From Maratus speciosus (lineage: Eukaryota > Arthropoda > Arachnida > Araneae > Salticidae), in contig OZ010792.1 in the NCBI GenBank assembly GCA_963932465.1, positions 278,797,836 to 278,861,835 on the forward strand: a DNA stretch of 64,000 nt. Reading direction: 5' to 3'. Position numbers and translations under genes: made by a program. Numbering within the stretch: position 1 is the first letter of the stretch; every line of letters begins with the position of its first letter. Of this stretch, positions 45,941-58,462 are shown piece after piece. The notes beneath the pieces are model-generated. The model was not told the DNA's origin, made no database searches, and saw nothing but the letters and a program-made list of their open reading frames with translations.

Positions 45941-46640
45941 TCTAATACATAAAAAGGAAAATGTGTCTCTCCTACTGTAATTCTATACAGATACACAGTT
46001 TGGAAACCAGAACTGTGAACTCTTACGTACATGTGCATTAAAACACGGCCGAGGCAATTAAAGTAATTCGGAATCGAAATAACTTACGGTTAATTTTTAA
46101 TTAATAAAAAACTACGAATTTAACAGCCATTTCCAATCAAATTTGAACATTTTCCGTTATAGCAGTTGCCACCAATTAAGAATCCACAATAAAAATCTTA
46201 CCACAATAATTACTTTTCTATTGCAAGATTTCCACGTGAAAATTGAAAATGAAATAAATAGTTTTACGAGTTTTTTTTAAAGGGAATATTACGTCATAAC
46301 TTTTCTAATACAATATTTCGACATGAAAAATGAAAATGAAATAAATTGTTTGACGAATTAAAAAAAGGTGGATATTACGTCATATTGGAAATATAATGGA
46401 CGTCAGCAGGTGAATGTATAATGTCATATGAGTTTAAAAAAACATATTGAAACATGATAAAAACCCAATTATAGAAATATTGGCATATTTTAACATTTTG
46501 AGGGACTCTGAATTTGTTTTCGCCATTTTTAAATCTATTCCATATATATATGTGTGTGTATGCGTGTATATTAGAATTTCCACAAAGATTTAGGCTTCTA
46601 AAGCTCATTCTTAGTGAAGAACTGAAATAAATATTTCAGA
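45941..46640 (+). mobile_element. Helitron-like family H, copy 3, 3' truncated
   Basis: Starts A|TCTAATACATAAAAAGG and matches H1/H2 to about 46640 (AGTGAAGAACTGAAATAAAT), then diverges before the CTAG end. ORF 46375-46608 is a product of the repeat. Confidence 0.6.
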
Positions 46641-46865
46641 TTTTTTAAGAATAAAATTCATAGATATTTTTTTGCCTGCCATTTTTTTTTTAATCATGAA
46701 AAAAATATTAAATAACAAAATACTCGGAAACAACTTTTCATCAAAAGGTTTTAATCTCGCTCTCAATCCAGATCACAGATTATATTTACTAAGTAAGTAC
46801 GTAATCTGCCGTCCGGATTAAATGAAAAAAAAAACTAGTAAGAAAAATCATGCGTTAAGCATAGA

Positions 46866-48090
46866 TTATGAAACACTTTCCAACACTTCCTGAATGCTTT
46901 AATAAAACTTCATTATTTAGGGAAATAAGGTATATAAGAGAACTAAGTAAACATTTTAGAAAACGCATAAAACATTTGAAAAATTGATTTCAGCAGTTAC
47001 CATCCATAGTAAATATGTATTCCAATTCTTTTGAACAGCTTTGTATTTGATATGTATGTTGATATATATGCTATATGATGGGGAAATTTAGTTTAGCAAG
47101 AAAACGAATAACAGGTTGAAATTTCTCTTTCAGCAATTTATACTAATAGATGGAAACATACTTCTATACTTTTGTACAACCCTGTAGTTAACCTAGTACC
47201 TTTATTACCCACCACTATTGAGCTAAAGTTTAATTCAAAGTAAAACACTCTTAAAACTACTGGAATCACATTTCCATAAATTATCATTTATAGACGGCCA
47301 TGTATTCAATTCTTTGCGTGACCCTGTATATCACTTTGTCTATGTTCTACAAATATTTCTTAGTAAACAAAATGCAGTTCAGCGTAAAAATGCATAATTT
47401 ATTTAGCCTTGTATATGAATTACACCATTTATATACACCATATACAATGCATAAATATAGTGAAACATAAAAGCACATAACATAATTAAAAATGCATTTC
47501 CAGCAATCATCGCTACCGTACGGTACTTCGAATACAATATAGTATCTGAAATCTTTTGTGTGTCCTTGTAAATGCTATGCACTTCGTATTATACATGAAA
47601 TAAGTTATAGTAAACCTCAGCGACGTATATCGATTTCATTCTACATGAAATAATTTAACATAATTAAAATACGCCGGAAAAAATTCCCTCCAGAAGTATA
47701 TCATTATGTAACGGAATTCTTTTGTGTGGCCCTGTAAATGAATAATATTTATTCTTTGCACCGCATATTCTACGGAATACATATTTTAGTACACTTGATA
47801 AATGCATATCAATTTTGTTATGTTTGAAAGCATGTAACATCATTAAAAATCCTTTTAAACGATTTTTTCCATAGGCCGTAATGTAACGGAAAACTTTTGA
47901 CTGTCCCTGTAAATGAACTAAACATGCTACAAACTTCATTTGCAATAGAGTTCGTGCTATGGTAGAGGTCACTAACATCCAAAAATTTCAGAACGATCCG
48001 AGTATATTTACGGGAGTTAGAGCTTGTACAGACGGACAGACAAACCGAATGCATAAACACTTTTCAACTTTGTTGGAAATTGTTAAAAAA
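46866..48090 (-). mobile_element. Modular tandem-core element, copy D (long)
   Basis: The minus-strand right terminus is at 46866 (GAAACACTTTCCAACACTTC) and the hairpin start at about 48085 (CAACTTTGTTGGAAATTGTT), preceded on the minus strand by the GTCTGTCCGTCTGT sequence. Reversed cores lie near 47035, 47170, 47325, 47565, 47705 and 47895. With six or seven modules it is longer than copies A and B. ORFs 47664-47978 and 47818-48060 are by-products. Confidence 0.65.
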
Positions 48091-48247
48091 GAGTGAAAAT
48101 TACGTTAAAAAATTTCTTAAAATTCAGGGCAATGCGGGGTTCTTTAACCAGTTGTTAATAAATTAAAATCTTAAAAACGATATGATGAAACTAAATCAAA
48201 TTTTATTCATTTCTTTTTCACAATATGTGTAAAAAATATACTTTAAA

Positions 48248-48700
48248 TCTATACTAAGAAAGGAAAGTTTCTCTCTGTCTGTGTCTGTGAGTGTGTCTGT
48301 GTGTGTGTCTGTCTGTGTGCGAGGGCAAGTAAAATCTACGGCACGTACGAGGCTAAAAATGTTTGTGAGGCTAGTCCAAAGTCACTCCTGATGCACCTGA
48401 GACTCAAATTATTAAATTCTAATGATTAGTTTAGCTATTAATTGAAAATCGCAGCACACCCTCAATAAAAAATCCTCTCGGTCCTTGCGAGAGGGGAAAA
48501 GCTCCGGCGCACGCGCATTAGAGTTATTTACGCATTGGTAGAAAATGAAGTTCAAAAAGAAGGAATTTCGGGGGTATTTTGTCATTAAATATTCACTTAC
48601 ATCGATCAAACCGCTTAGTAAAGTTAAAAACGGAAGACATATCGGAAGGATCGCACTCTTACTTCTGAAATGCCGCAATTAATTAAAAAATATATCATAG
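48248..48700 (+). mobile_element. Helitron-like 5' terminal region
   Basis: Starts A|TCTATACTAAGAAAGG, followed by GTCTGTGTCTGTGAGTGTGT microsatellite (to about 48320) and the TAGTCCAAAGTCACTCCTGA segment related to 9850-10112. A short hairpin CCTCTCGGTCCTTGCGAGAGG lies at about 48473. The 3' end was not found. Confidence 0.45.
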
Positions 48701-49970
48701 TTAAACCTTTGAAAAAAAATTTCAAAAAGAGTCGTTTTTCCGAAAATTGTTTTTCTCCCTTATTGCAACTCCCCTGCAGGGCGCAATTTTAGAAGTACTG
48801 ATAAATAAAAATATGTTCTTAAAGCTGAAACCTTCTTCTTCTAATCGATGGTGTAATCGGTTTTTAAAAATGTGAATTTTAACCCTTTCAAATACACCGG
48901 CGAACTCAGGTCACTTCGCGCCTCACTGAGACGATATTTTTTTTTTTATGATAAAAGTAACTAAACGCCCATATTTTAACACAGACTTTTTAGAGCACCT
49001 CAATAAACCAGATTTGCATCGCCTACAAAAATTTTGAAGCGTTCGGACAGGTAAAAATATTTTTTACAAAATAAAATGTGTGAAAATTTCGACGAAATCA
49101 GTAAAAACCTGAATGTCGCGGTTTCTGTCGCTTTCGGTACACATAGATTCCAAAAATAAAATTACGCAGAAAATAAAATACCAAACAGCACATACTTTTA
49201 ATTCAGTATTTTTTCGCAATTTTTTCATGTAAAAATATAAATTTAGACAAAATGGAGTTCAAGATATAAAATCACACAAATTTAATGTTCATTTAAGGGT
49301 CATCCATAACGATTATTATATTATTCTCATGATTATAAAGGATGTCGTAAATATTGCTAAAGCAACCAATACACCCTTTTAAAATTTAAAAAGTTTCTAT
49401 ATACCATTAAAGAAAAAGAAAAATAAAACAGAGAAACGTTTCTAACTTCTTCACTCCACATATATGGAACTCCGTTCTTTCCCGTGTTATTAATGACACT
49501 CGAACATAATTGCAATTTCGAGCACAAAATGATATGCTTCGATGTCCAAGATACAAATAATGCAAATAGATTAAAACTCCTTATCTGAAGTCAAATTGGA
49601 GAAGAAATTATTCAGTAATAATTAATAACATTACATTAATACTCAGTAGCGAAGAGATTAATCTACCTCTTATCCCCCTTAAGATTTATATAAATGTAAT
49701 AATAACCTCTTTCGAGTTACAATTCCGAAAAACGTTATTTTATCAGCAGAAACTTAGGATGCAACGGAAAAGTTTCCGAGTTGTTTTTAGAATGCATTAA
49801 TCAGTTTTCTCAACCGAAAATATCATTTTGATGCTATCAGTTCACAAGAAAACATTTTCACGGTCAAAAAACATGACAAATTAACAGTATTAACATGAAT
49901 GTTAACATTTAAAGTATTAACATAACATTTAATTAATATTATTTTTCTAGTCTTGTATGTATTGGAGTCC
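48701..49970. other. AT-rich stretch, nothing recognised
   Basis: No supported gene or repeat. A segment around 48890-49200 has slightly higher GC than its surroundings but no open frame. Confidence 0.4.
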
Positions 49971-49973
49971 TAC

Positions 49974-50172
49974 ATCACTCCGGGTTACCCGCTTTTACCC
50001 GAAACCCAATAGAACTACTTGTCGAGTCAGAAAGATTTGATGCTATATTTTTTCACTACGGGTCGGTTGACTTCTTCTATGCTGCAGTTTGGGTTCGGGT
50101 CGGGCTTACTTTGAGTGTTTCAGGTTCGGGTTAGGATTTGACTCTTGTGGGTCAGGTTCGGAGTGACCCAAT
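49974..50172. repeat. GGGT-rich repeat with imperfect inverted ends
   Basis: The left end TCACTCCGGGTTACCC and right end GGTTCGGAGTGACCC are roughly inverted. The interior contains GGGTTCGGGTCGGG, GGTTCGGGTTAGG and GGGTCAGGTTCGG. Possibly a small MITE. The G-run pattern could also form G-quadruplexes. Confidence 0.35.
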
Positions 50173-50224
50173 TTTTCAAAAGAATGTCCAATATATTTTT
50201 TTCTGGTAAATAGGTTTTATATTA

Positions 50225-50400
50225 GATGTAAATTTCCAAATGGGCGAAAAATGTCCGGACCAGGATTCGAACCAGGGATCTCCTGGCTGAAGCCGCCAGT
50301 GCTCTACCACCTGAGCTATCTCGTACGAATCTGGTGGAACTTTTTCACCCACCTAACCTTAATGATTAGAATAATTGTGTTAAAATTAATCTAGTGTAAA
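50225..50400 (-). repeat. tRNA-derived SINE, copy 2
   Basis: On the minus strand: box A (TAGCTCAGGTGG), anticodon stem CTGGC/GCCAG with loop GGCTTCA, box B and T arm CCTGGTTCGAATCCTGG, then TCCGGACATTTTT. Better preserved than copy 1. The acceptor stem has two mismatches and the loop lacks U33, so it is a SINE head and not a tRNA gene. Confidence 0.65.
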
Positions 50401-50413
50401 TAGTTTTAAATTC

Positions 50414-50475
50414 AGGTTTTTTCAGGGATCTCCATAACGGACACTCTCGAATAGCGGACACCTCTATTTATCGAA
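50414..50475. mobile_element. pogo-like terminal inverted repeat fragment
   Basis: CAGGGATCTCCATAACGGAC and the following TCTCGAATAGCGGACACCTC resemble the ends of pogo/Tigger elements (repeated xTAACGGAC / ATAGCGGAC units). No partner end was found downstream. Confidence 0.35.
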
Positions 50476-51439
50476 CATTTTTTTCAAATCCTAACACTTA
50501 TACATAATTTTATATTAGTTATTCATTTAGTATATTAGTTTCAAATAGTTACATTTATAAACGCAGTTCCATCAATTATCGCTCATAGATAGTATACTAT
50601 GGTGTGATTAATTATTGTTAAACTTGAAGTAGAGAAATTAATCAAACTGATTGTGAATTGAAAGGTTTTTGTGGCCGTAGATTGGTACAAGAAACAGATA
50701 GCGGCTTGCTAAATCAAAGTCAATAAGAGCAGACGAGCCATGGTAAGCTTTTATATTTCTTTGTCAATAGGGAGAAATATATGATGTAAAATCATATATT
50801 GGTAACTTAATATACGCAAAATCAGTTTTGTTCCCAAATTATATTCCTTTATTTTAATTAAATTACCTTTAATTGAAAATCTAATGTATTTTCCGTTATA
50901 ATTTAACTGTATCTTGCACTTTTGCTAAGCTTTATATAATTTCTAAGATATAAATTAAACATCTGTCAGTATAAATAAAATAATAATATGATGACTTATT
51001 TTAGATTAAATTGCCGTCTGGCGCAAGTTTAAGTGAATTTGAGAATTTATTGCTCAGTTCTTTTAATCATTTTGAGTAATCTAATTAATTTTCAATCACC
51101 AAATAGGCGTCTTTATATTTTGAATTTTACGTATAGCAAGGCTAATGGCTTTTGTTTTGATGAAATTTTGTGGCACGATACGATATATTTGATACATTCT
51201 TCTCAGCTAATCCCCTCAAGTGAACGTCGAAAAATTTTGATGGATTTTGATGGATGGAAATTTTGGTCGAAAGATTTTCCATGGATTGTGAAATTCTCAA
51301 TTATTTTCTTTATTTTCTACAAGAAACGTACTCTTGTGGATTCTTTCTGTGCAATGTCTTTTGATTATATTTCCGATCACTCCTCATAGTTTAATCAGGA
51401 TAAAAAAAAATCGCGCTTCAGAAATTCATACAAATTAAA
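50476..51439. other. AT-rich stretch with one unrecognised ORF (51033-51389)
   Basis: The 118-codon plus-strand frame has no ATG at its start (GTG) and its first ATG is near codon 70. The sequence shows a hydrophobic start (VLLIILSNLINF) and later DFDGWKFWSKDFPW. A possible splice acceptor (ACCAAATAG) lies near 51108. I do not recognise a family. A chance frame is the simpler explanation, though its aromatic and charged mix is less typical of pure AT-driven ORFs. Confidence 0.2.
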
Positions 51440-51850
51440 CAACTTCACTTATACTGTAACCGAATTATTTTGTGTGTTCTGGTAAATAAACGATAAATGT
51501 TATGCACACAGTATTCTATATTAAGCATCTTGTATTTCACCTCAGAGATGTATATCAATTTCAGTATATTTGAAATAGTGTAACATCATTAAAGTGCACT
51601 GCAAACGATTTTTTTCCTATAGACCATAATATATCATCATTCTTTGAATGCCTGTAAACGAACTATAAAGAAATACACATTTTTTTTTAAAATACTGAAC
51701 GTACCATGGTAAACCTGTATAAAATATATCAATTACACGGTTACCTGAATATATTTATTCGAGTTAGAGCACGAACAGACAGACGGCCAAACAAACCGAA
51801 TTCATTAATATTTTTCGACTATCTTGGAAAGTGTTAAAAAGCGTGAAAAT
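51440..51850 (-). mobile_element. Modular tandem-core element, copy F (truncated)
   Basis: Hairpin start on the minus strand near 51845 (GACTATCTTGGAAAGTGTT), with the GTCTGT-type segment and modules near 51480 and 51640. The right terminus is missing. Confidence 0.5.
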
Positions 51851-52339
51851 ATGTATTGAAATTTTATGAAATTTAATTTAATACTTTTTCAAAGTACATA
51901 TCAAAAATACTTTCAAAATTTATAATATAAAAAACAATAAATAAGTATAATATAAAAAATACATATTATATTATACTTTTTCTTACATTAAATTTCTTCG
52001 TGCACCAATACGCAAGGTTGTGTAAATAATGCGAGAGTTATACAAAAGGCTACTTGAATTTTTTTTTGTAGATTAATGAGTTTATCAATGCATTATGAAA
52101 TGCAATAGTCCTTTGTTATATCGCACTTGTGGAGTGAAAAGAAAAAACCCGATATGTGTTATATAAGGGAGAATGCTAAAAATTCAAGCAATATCATGGC
52201 TTAGAAGAAATTTTTTTGTAATATACCTCCAAGACGTTAATTTATAAACATATTGAATTTTTTCAATTAATTAAGAGCATAGAATTTTATTTATTTATTG
52301 TTATTTACATGTGCAGTTGGATACTACTTAATTATCTCG

Positions 52340-52475
52340 TCGGCCAAAAAGCTATCGCCAAACTATAAGATTAATTGCCAATAATGGTTGATCGTAAATG
52401 CCACATTCACTTGATATTTAACACGTTACACGCGTTTGTTACGTCATCAAGTGATTTTTAATTCGACGCTTTTAT
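52340..52475 (+). mobile_element. Fragment of the 12.4-20.7-kb Helitron family
   Basis: Shares AAGATTAATTGCCAATAATG, GTAACGTCATCA-type and GTGATTTTTAATTCGA segments with 20208-20327. Between 51851 and this fragment and from 52476 to 53045 nothing else is clear, apart from a diverged relative of repeat Q at 52650-52830. Confidence 0.5.
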
Positions 52476-53045
52476 TTGTATTTTTAGCCCCCGGTATGCT
52501 ATTTCTTTCTCCCAGCTTATTTTGTCTCCAATAAATAACGTTACCTTGTATAAGCCAACCGTAAAACAAAAGCCGATGATTCATTGTGCGATTAAATACT
52601 CTACAGCACTTTTTAAAACTTCTAAGCATCGCACATTTTCAACGTTTATACCATCGTATTGGGAAAAATAAGTACTTTTTAATGCAATTTGTTTGAACAC
52701 GGCATCTCCATTTATTTTTGAAATATTACTTTTTTTGTTGTTTTTAGCGACATTTGTTTCTTTTGGCAACTCAAGAACTCCATTTCTGTAGAAAGTAAAG
52801 AAAATATAGTTGAAAAATAGCAATTATATATTTTTGTTGCCATTTTCTCATAAAAACTGAAAAAAAAAATAATTAAAATACGTACTATTTTGAGAAAAAT
52901 ATAAATGAATGATTTATGATAAAACATGGAGCTATTATAAACTATATTTAAATTTAAGTATCTATATTAATGCAAATGACGTCATTTTACATAAAATAAA
53001 AGCGTGTGCTTTAACTCTTAAAATTGAAATATTTTTTGCACTATA

Positions 53046-55000
53046 GTAGAGTCCCGATTATCCGAGTCCCGCTTAACCGAGTTATTTTCTTCTGATGGAC
53101 TTGTGGCTTCTATTATTATGAAACAGCCATTATAAATGAAGCGTTAGGTGAAGATGAAAGAGCAGCCGTAAAAAGTTAGAACTCTGATTTTCAGGTCAGA
53201 TTTTTTTTTTTTTTTTTTTTTTTAAATATTATGACCCTTTTTTTTCCCATTCTGACTAGAAAATCAGAGTTCTAACTTTTTACGGTTGCTCGTTCATCTT
53301 CACCTAACGCTTCATTTATAATGGCTGCTTCATAATATTAGAAAACACCAGTCCACCAGAAGAAAATGAAGCAATGAAAATGTCGGGAGCGACACTAAAT
53401 TCTGAAAAAGCAGAATTCCTGTTCTCTAGCTATTAATGTTTTACAAATTATTTGTTTTTTCATCATTTAAAATAAAAATTATGTCAATTTGCATAATTTG
53501 GCGAAATTGGTCGACGGGATAATCAAGTAGTACCTGCAGTTGTTTAAAAAGTGCGGTTAATGTGTAGCTTTTCATTACTTTTATTCTCAACAAGAGAAAC
53601 TTAAGGAAAACAGTTTATCCGAATGAGCAAAGTTGTGAGGCTCGATATAACTAGTGAAGCCCCTTTAGTCGGAAGGGAAATCGAGCCAGATTTCCTTCTC
53701 GGCTCTAGATTTTTAAATATGTTCAAAATTATGAAACGCATTATAGAAGTGAAGAACAAAATTTTTCAAGAAGTTGGTGATAAAAGCAAGACACGTATTC
53801 CCCCCCCCCCCCAAAAAAAAAAAGCAATTTTAAGGGATCGTAAGGAACAGGGACAAACAAGAACAATTTCTTTGGGGCTAAAAACTCTGAAAGTGAAAAT
53901 AAGTTGGTCTCGTAACATGAGAAGCTTAAACGTTCCAGTTGATGGAAATGGGCTTAAAAACAAATCACACTTTTTTGCCGCCAAATTAAACATCAAAGAC
54001 TTCAAAGAGTCGAATGGTTAATTGCAAAATTTTAAGTTTGGCTTGAGTTTTAAGAGTGTGGGGAAAACAAAGCTGCAGATACAGCATCAACATATGGACG
54101 AAAAAAAGAAAACCTAAATTGTTGTTTCCCGAGTATGCTGCAGAAGATTTTTTAAATGCGGACAAAGCGGATTTGTTTTATGAGGTATTGCAAGATAAAA
54201 CGTTTGTCTTCAAACGAGATGAATGCGTTTGAGGTAAGAAAACTAAACAGATACTTACACTCTTGACTAGATAACAACCAACATGACTGGATAACAAAAA
54301 TTACCTCTGCTCTTTTTTGGAAGTTATCAGAAGTCTAGATGTTTTCTAAAATGTTCAAAAATTTTCCGAAATGTCCATAAGATCGTTGCGGCTTACTATG
54401 CTAAACCCAAGGCTTAAATGACTAGCAATATTTACGAAAAATGTTTCAGAGATAGCCGTTTTAAAGCAGAGAAGAGCAAAGTTCTCTTAAACACGAACCA
54501 TTGTACTTCTCATAGAAGTCTCTGATTTTCAATGAATCCGTCAATCCGTGTGGAATATCTCCACCAAATGCAACTTTACAGTCAATGTACTAGTTCTAGT
54601 TTTACAGTCAATGGCTTAAGGCATAATCAATAGTTTCAATTTAAAATATAAAAGGATGCTTTTTCAAAGACTTATCCTTGGTTTAGAACGGGAAGAGTCT
54701 TATGAGATTAATATTCTTGACGAAACGAATTTGTCATTCAATACATGCAATGTTGTTCTTGGTACGAAAATTTCAAATGCCTTTCGACACGCAGACTTTA
54801 TTAAAGAAAAAAGACATACAAGAAGAATTCTACTAAAAACATCCCTCGACTTCAGTGAAGATGAGTTATTCACACATGAACTCCACTGTAGAAACCTGCC
54901 GTTGCTAGAAATATCATTCCAAGATTCTAGTGTCATCTGCTCGGAAATATCGGATATTGCAATTATCAGAAACGTAACAGAACTTAAAGATTAGACGAAA
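53046..55000 (+). mobile_element. Decayed pogo/Tigger element with palindromic insert
   Basis: The left end GTAGAGTCCCGATTATCCG and CCGCTTAACCGAG is a pogo-type TIR. Just inside, 53086-53198 and 53258-53373 form a palindrome with a poly-T (53201-53222) at its centre. The transposase remains follow. No right TIR was found before 55600, so the 3' end is lost or unrecognisable. Confidence 0.6.
53623..54994 (+). pseudogene. pogo/Tigger transposase, multiply broken
   Basis: Frame 1 (53623-54021) ends MRSLNVPVDGNGLKNKSH...LNIKDFKESNG, the CENP-B/Tc5-type DNA-binding helix domain. A stop replaces the Trp usually following SNG. Beyond it, broken frames give EYAAEDFLNADKADLFYE and DKTFVFKRDEC then GKKTKQILTLL, the start of the DDE domain, with Asp of NAD (usually NADETGLF) kept. 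Near 54330, a CFKNVQKF-like segment follows, and near 54555 a PPNAT-like remnant. Frame 54656-54994 begins LFQRLILGLE and YEINILDE, the region after the third catalytic Asp. Several stops and shifts make it non-functional. It is a different copy or lineage from the Tigger at 23718. Confidence 0.7.
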
Positions 55001-55800
55001 AATAAAAGGAAATACACCAAGACCTTGAAACAATATGCCGAATGCCTGTTAGGCATTTTAGGCCAATATTTATTGTGAAGTACGTGCAAATATAGAGAAA
55101 ACGCAGTCATGAATTGTTCAACATGTTTTCAACCAACCAAAATAAATTATTATTGTGATTCCTAATGTTTTAATAAAGATACGTACGTTCAAAAATTATT
55201 TTATATTTTTTGCTTGTTTAATAACAAGTAACATCGTTTACTAAGTAGTAATGATGAAAAATAAAATATTTAAAAGCATTGAATAGCCTTAGACAAATAC
55301 CCTTAATTTGTCTTGGAAACATCAGAAACTATTTTGTTCGTCTCAGCCAGCCCGTAAAAACGTGTGTCTACTCTGTATTTTTATTTTACCCTAATTATTG
55401 GAAATTAATATAAAAAATGGTCAATGGAAATATAATCAGAACTTCAGATATATGTGACTTGTACTTGTACACATATATAATTTAAATGCATTAAGGCTTC
55501 TTTTAAAATATATTAATTATAAATAACTATGACAGATTCTGTCATTTTCGTTGATTAAAAACTCATTTTAAAATTTACTATATAATAGATTTATTATTAT
55601 TATTGTGAGGAAAAGTTTGGAAATAATGGAGAAGAACCCAAGCAGAACATAAGTAACCATGATGATATGCCTTATTTTAATTATGTGCGTATTTACGCGT
55701 TACGTATTTAATACTTTAAGAACTTTCAAGTGGGTTCGGCATACTACCATTATCGAAATTTCATAAAAATTTCAACTTTCAGATTTTATCTTATCGCATA
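55001..55800. other. AT-rich stretch, nothing recognised
   Basis: No gene, TIR or tandem repeat noticed. Confidence 0.4.
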
Positions 55801-55804
55801 CCAT

Positions 55805-56521
55805 GGGTCATTTTCAAAATCTGTCCATGTTTTGGAATAACAAAATCAAATTTTTGAAATAATCAGAAAGTTTTATTTTTTCGTAAATAATTACCTTACC
55901 TAAGAAATAAAAATTCATTTAATTATCAATTAGAAGTGGGTACGGTAATGACGTACAAAAAAATACTCACCAAAACATTCAAAGTCTTTGCTTGTTTTAT
56001 TGAAACTATAAAACTATTTACTCTATTTACCTAAAACTGATAACAAGATGACTTTTAAGGAGTATTTTTGCCTTGATAAAAAGGCGTGTGCTGCCCTCTA
56101 ACAAAATTCCAGATGAACTTTTTCTCAGAAGCATGGCAATGACACGCTTTCTTAGGACACGGTTTAAAAAAATTATTAAGATTTATGGATAAGTTTAATT
56201 AATGAAAATAAATATTTTTTTAATTAGTAGCATCTTAATAAATGAAAATATATTAAAAAATTATAACCATCTGTTTTAAATAGAACTTAGTCAAATCTTT
56301 ACCTAATAAATTGCTTGTTGGGACAACCTACGGTAATGACATTTTTTCTACAAAAGAATATATTTCTTATTTTTAATTTTTTTATAACTAATAATATATC
56401 TGTAAATTATCATTAAAATAACATGATAATTAAAATGCAATAATTAAAACTATGATATTTAACTATTTTTCTGTGCAAATTTGAAAGGACAGTAAAACAC
56501 GACAATTTTTGAAAATGACCC
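55805..56521. mobile_element. TIR element of unknown superfamily
   Basis: 717 bp with ends GGGTCATTTTCAAAA and TTTTGAAAATGACCC. CCAT occurs directly outside both ends (55801-55804, 56522-56525), a possible 4-bp target duplication. The interior is AT-rich with GGGTACGGTAATGAC and CTACGGTAATGAC near its two sides. No ORF. Confidence 0.5.
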
Positions 56522-56525
56522 CCAT

Positions 56526-58428
56526 ATATCGACATATATGACCCCCATATTCGACTACACCCTGACAAAACTTCAGACGGATACTGTTAGAGAAACACAG
56601 TTACACGGCTGATTCAAGAAACATCTAATTTTATATTCACCTTTTAAAAGAAATCTTTTAACTCATTTATCTCACTTTGTGCTTTTTCAGATTTTTCCAT
56701 GTCTTCAAAATGCTCAGTTTTTGCAGATATGAATGAAAGGTCTTCAATATTCTTTTTTCTAGTTGAACATCATACTATATGGAAAAGTTTTAAAGATGAG
56801 ATTTTTAATATTTTGATAATTTAAAAAAAAAAATCAGGTACAAAAACTAGTCACTTTTTTCTGCCTTATCTCACTTATATTTAGTTATTATATTTTTCTC
56901 TAACACTATTGCTAGTTAAAAAAATAACCTACATTTAATTCAAAATATCATTAATGATCTGCAAAAAAAATCGTGTGAAAATTTAAAAAAAAATAAAATA
57001 CTAGTAACGTTTTAAATTTGGAGGTTAAAATTTAACTTTTTTTAAATTGTGTGGAAAAAAAAAAAAAAATCTTTTTTTTTTTTTTTTTTTTTTAGATTAA
57101 ATTACTGGTATTTAACCTTTGCATAATAATATCTAAAAATATTTTCTTAAAAACTGAAAATAAAAAATAATTGTTTTGGTTGCCGAGGTCCCCTTTAAAA
57201 GAAGAAAACTGCTCATTTTTTATGCGTAGTAATGATTAAAATTCTCTCTTTTGAAATTTCTAGCTGCGCTTCTGAAATGTTACCAAGTATATATTTATTT
57301 CCAGCTAATTAAAATCTTCGTAGAATGTTACGTTAATAATGTGATATATATGTTTGTTTTTTTTTTCTTTTTCCTGTATTATCTGTAAAACAGTAATGGT
57401 TTTTGATATATGCAATAGAGTTGCGTGAATAGCTCTCAAATGAACCTAATAAGAAAACATTTATTTGCTTCTGGTGGAAGTGTTTTGCAATAGTATCGGT
57501 TTTGTGATGCTCTACATGCTGAAAAGATATAGAAATATATTTGTAGGAATATTATATGTAAAATGTTAATATACAGATGACTTGAATAACTAGACGTTGG
57601 AATAACAACACATACACTTTAATACAATTCTATAAAGATAATTTTACGCCACTTCGTTGATACCTTTTTTAAATGCAGTTTATTTCTCACTTAAAACTCA
57701 TAATATACTTCTTTCGAACAAGTTAATTAGGCCTAACAGTGCCTTTCTTGGCATCTCGTAAGCCGGTGCTTCATAAACAATACTATTTTATAGACTGACT
57801 CTTTTCTAATTTTGAATATGTCCAAGCCTTGATCTCGTGATCGTGAATTTTCATTACTCGTGTTTTCAAATCATGGATAATAAAAATACCAGAGCATCAG
57901 TTAATTTGCTGATCATGCACGTTATGAAGAAAATAAAGTATGTATAAATTCAAATCCTTCATATATTTGTATGTAAACACGTTGGATTTTTAAAGATTTG
58001 AAAAGAACAAGAAAAATATGCATATATATATATTTAAATAGGGTACTTTTAGCTTTGTAATATTATGCCTATAAAAATGTCAAAATTATAATATTATCGC
58101 AATAGAAATTGCGGGAAAAATAAAAGTAATGACATCAACTCGTGCAAAATTCCTCCTCCGAACAACGATAAACCCAAATCTGGAAACTTGCAATACATTA
58201 TGGTATGTTGTTTTCATTACTTACATTTAAGAAGAATGGAAACACTCTTTCTGCCAAATGAAGATAATTTTTTTTTTCTCAGAATCTATATTTCATATAA
58301 ACAAAAAATTATATTTTCCTTAGATTTATGCTCATTTCAAAGTGTACCGCCCCCTTAACCAATCTCACTCATAAATAAAGTCTGCTAATAATCAATTTCT
58401 TTTTAAATTTCTTATTTGCTTTTCTTCT

Positions 58429-58462
<34 letters not shown>

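Noticed and set aside
47664..48060. Overlapping ORFs of 80-104 codons
   Set aside because: They lie wholly inside modular repeat copy D, and equivalent frames in other copies are not conserved.
51033..51389. Secreted small protein gene
   Set aside because: The hydrophobic start is not preceded by an ATG. The frame opens at GTG and no splice evidence is convincing.
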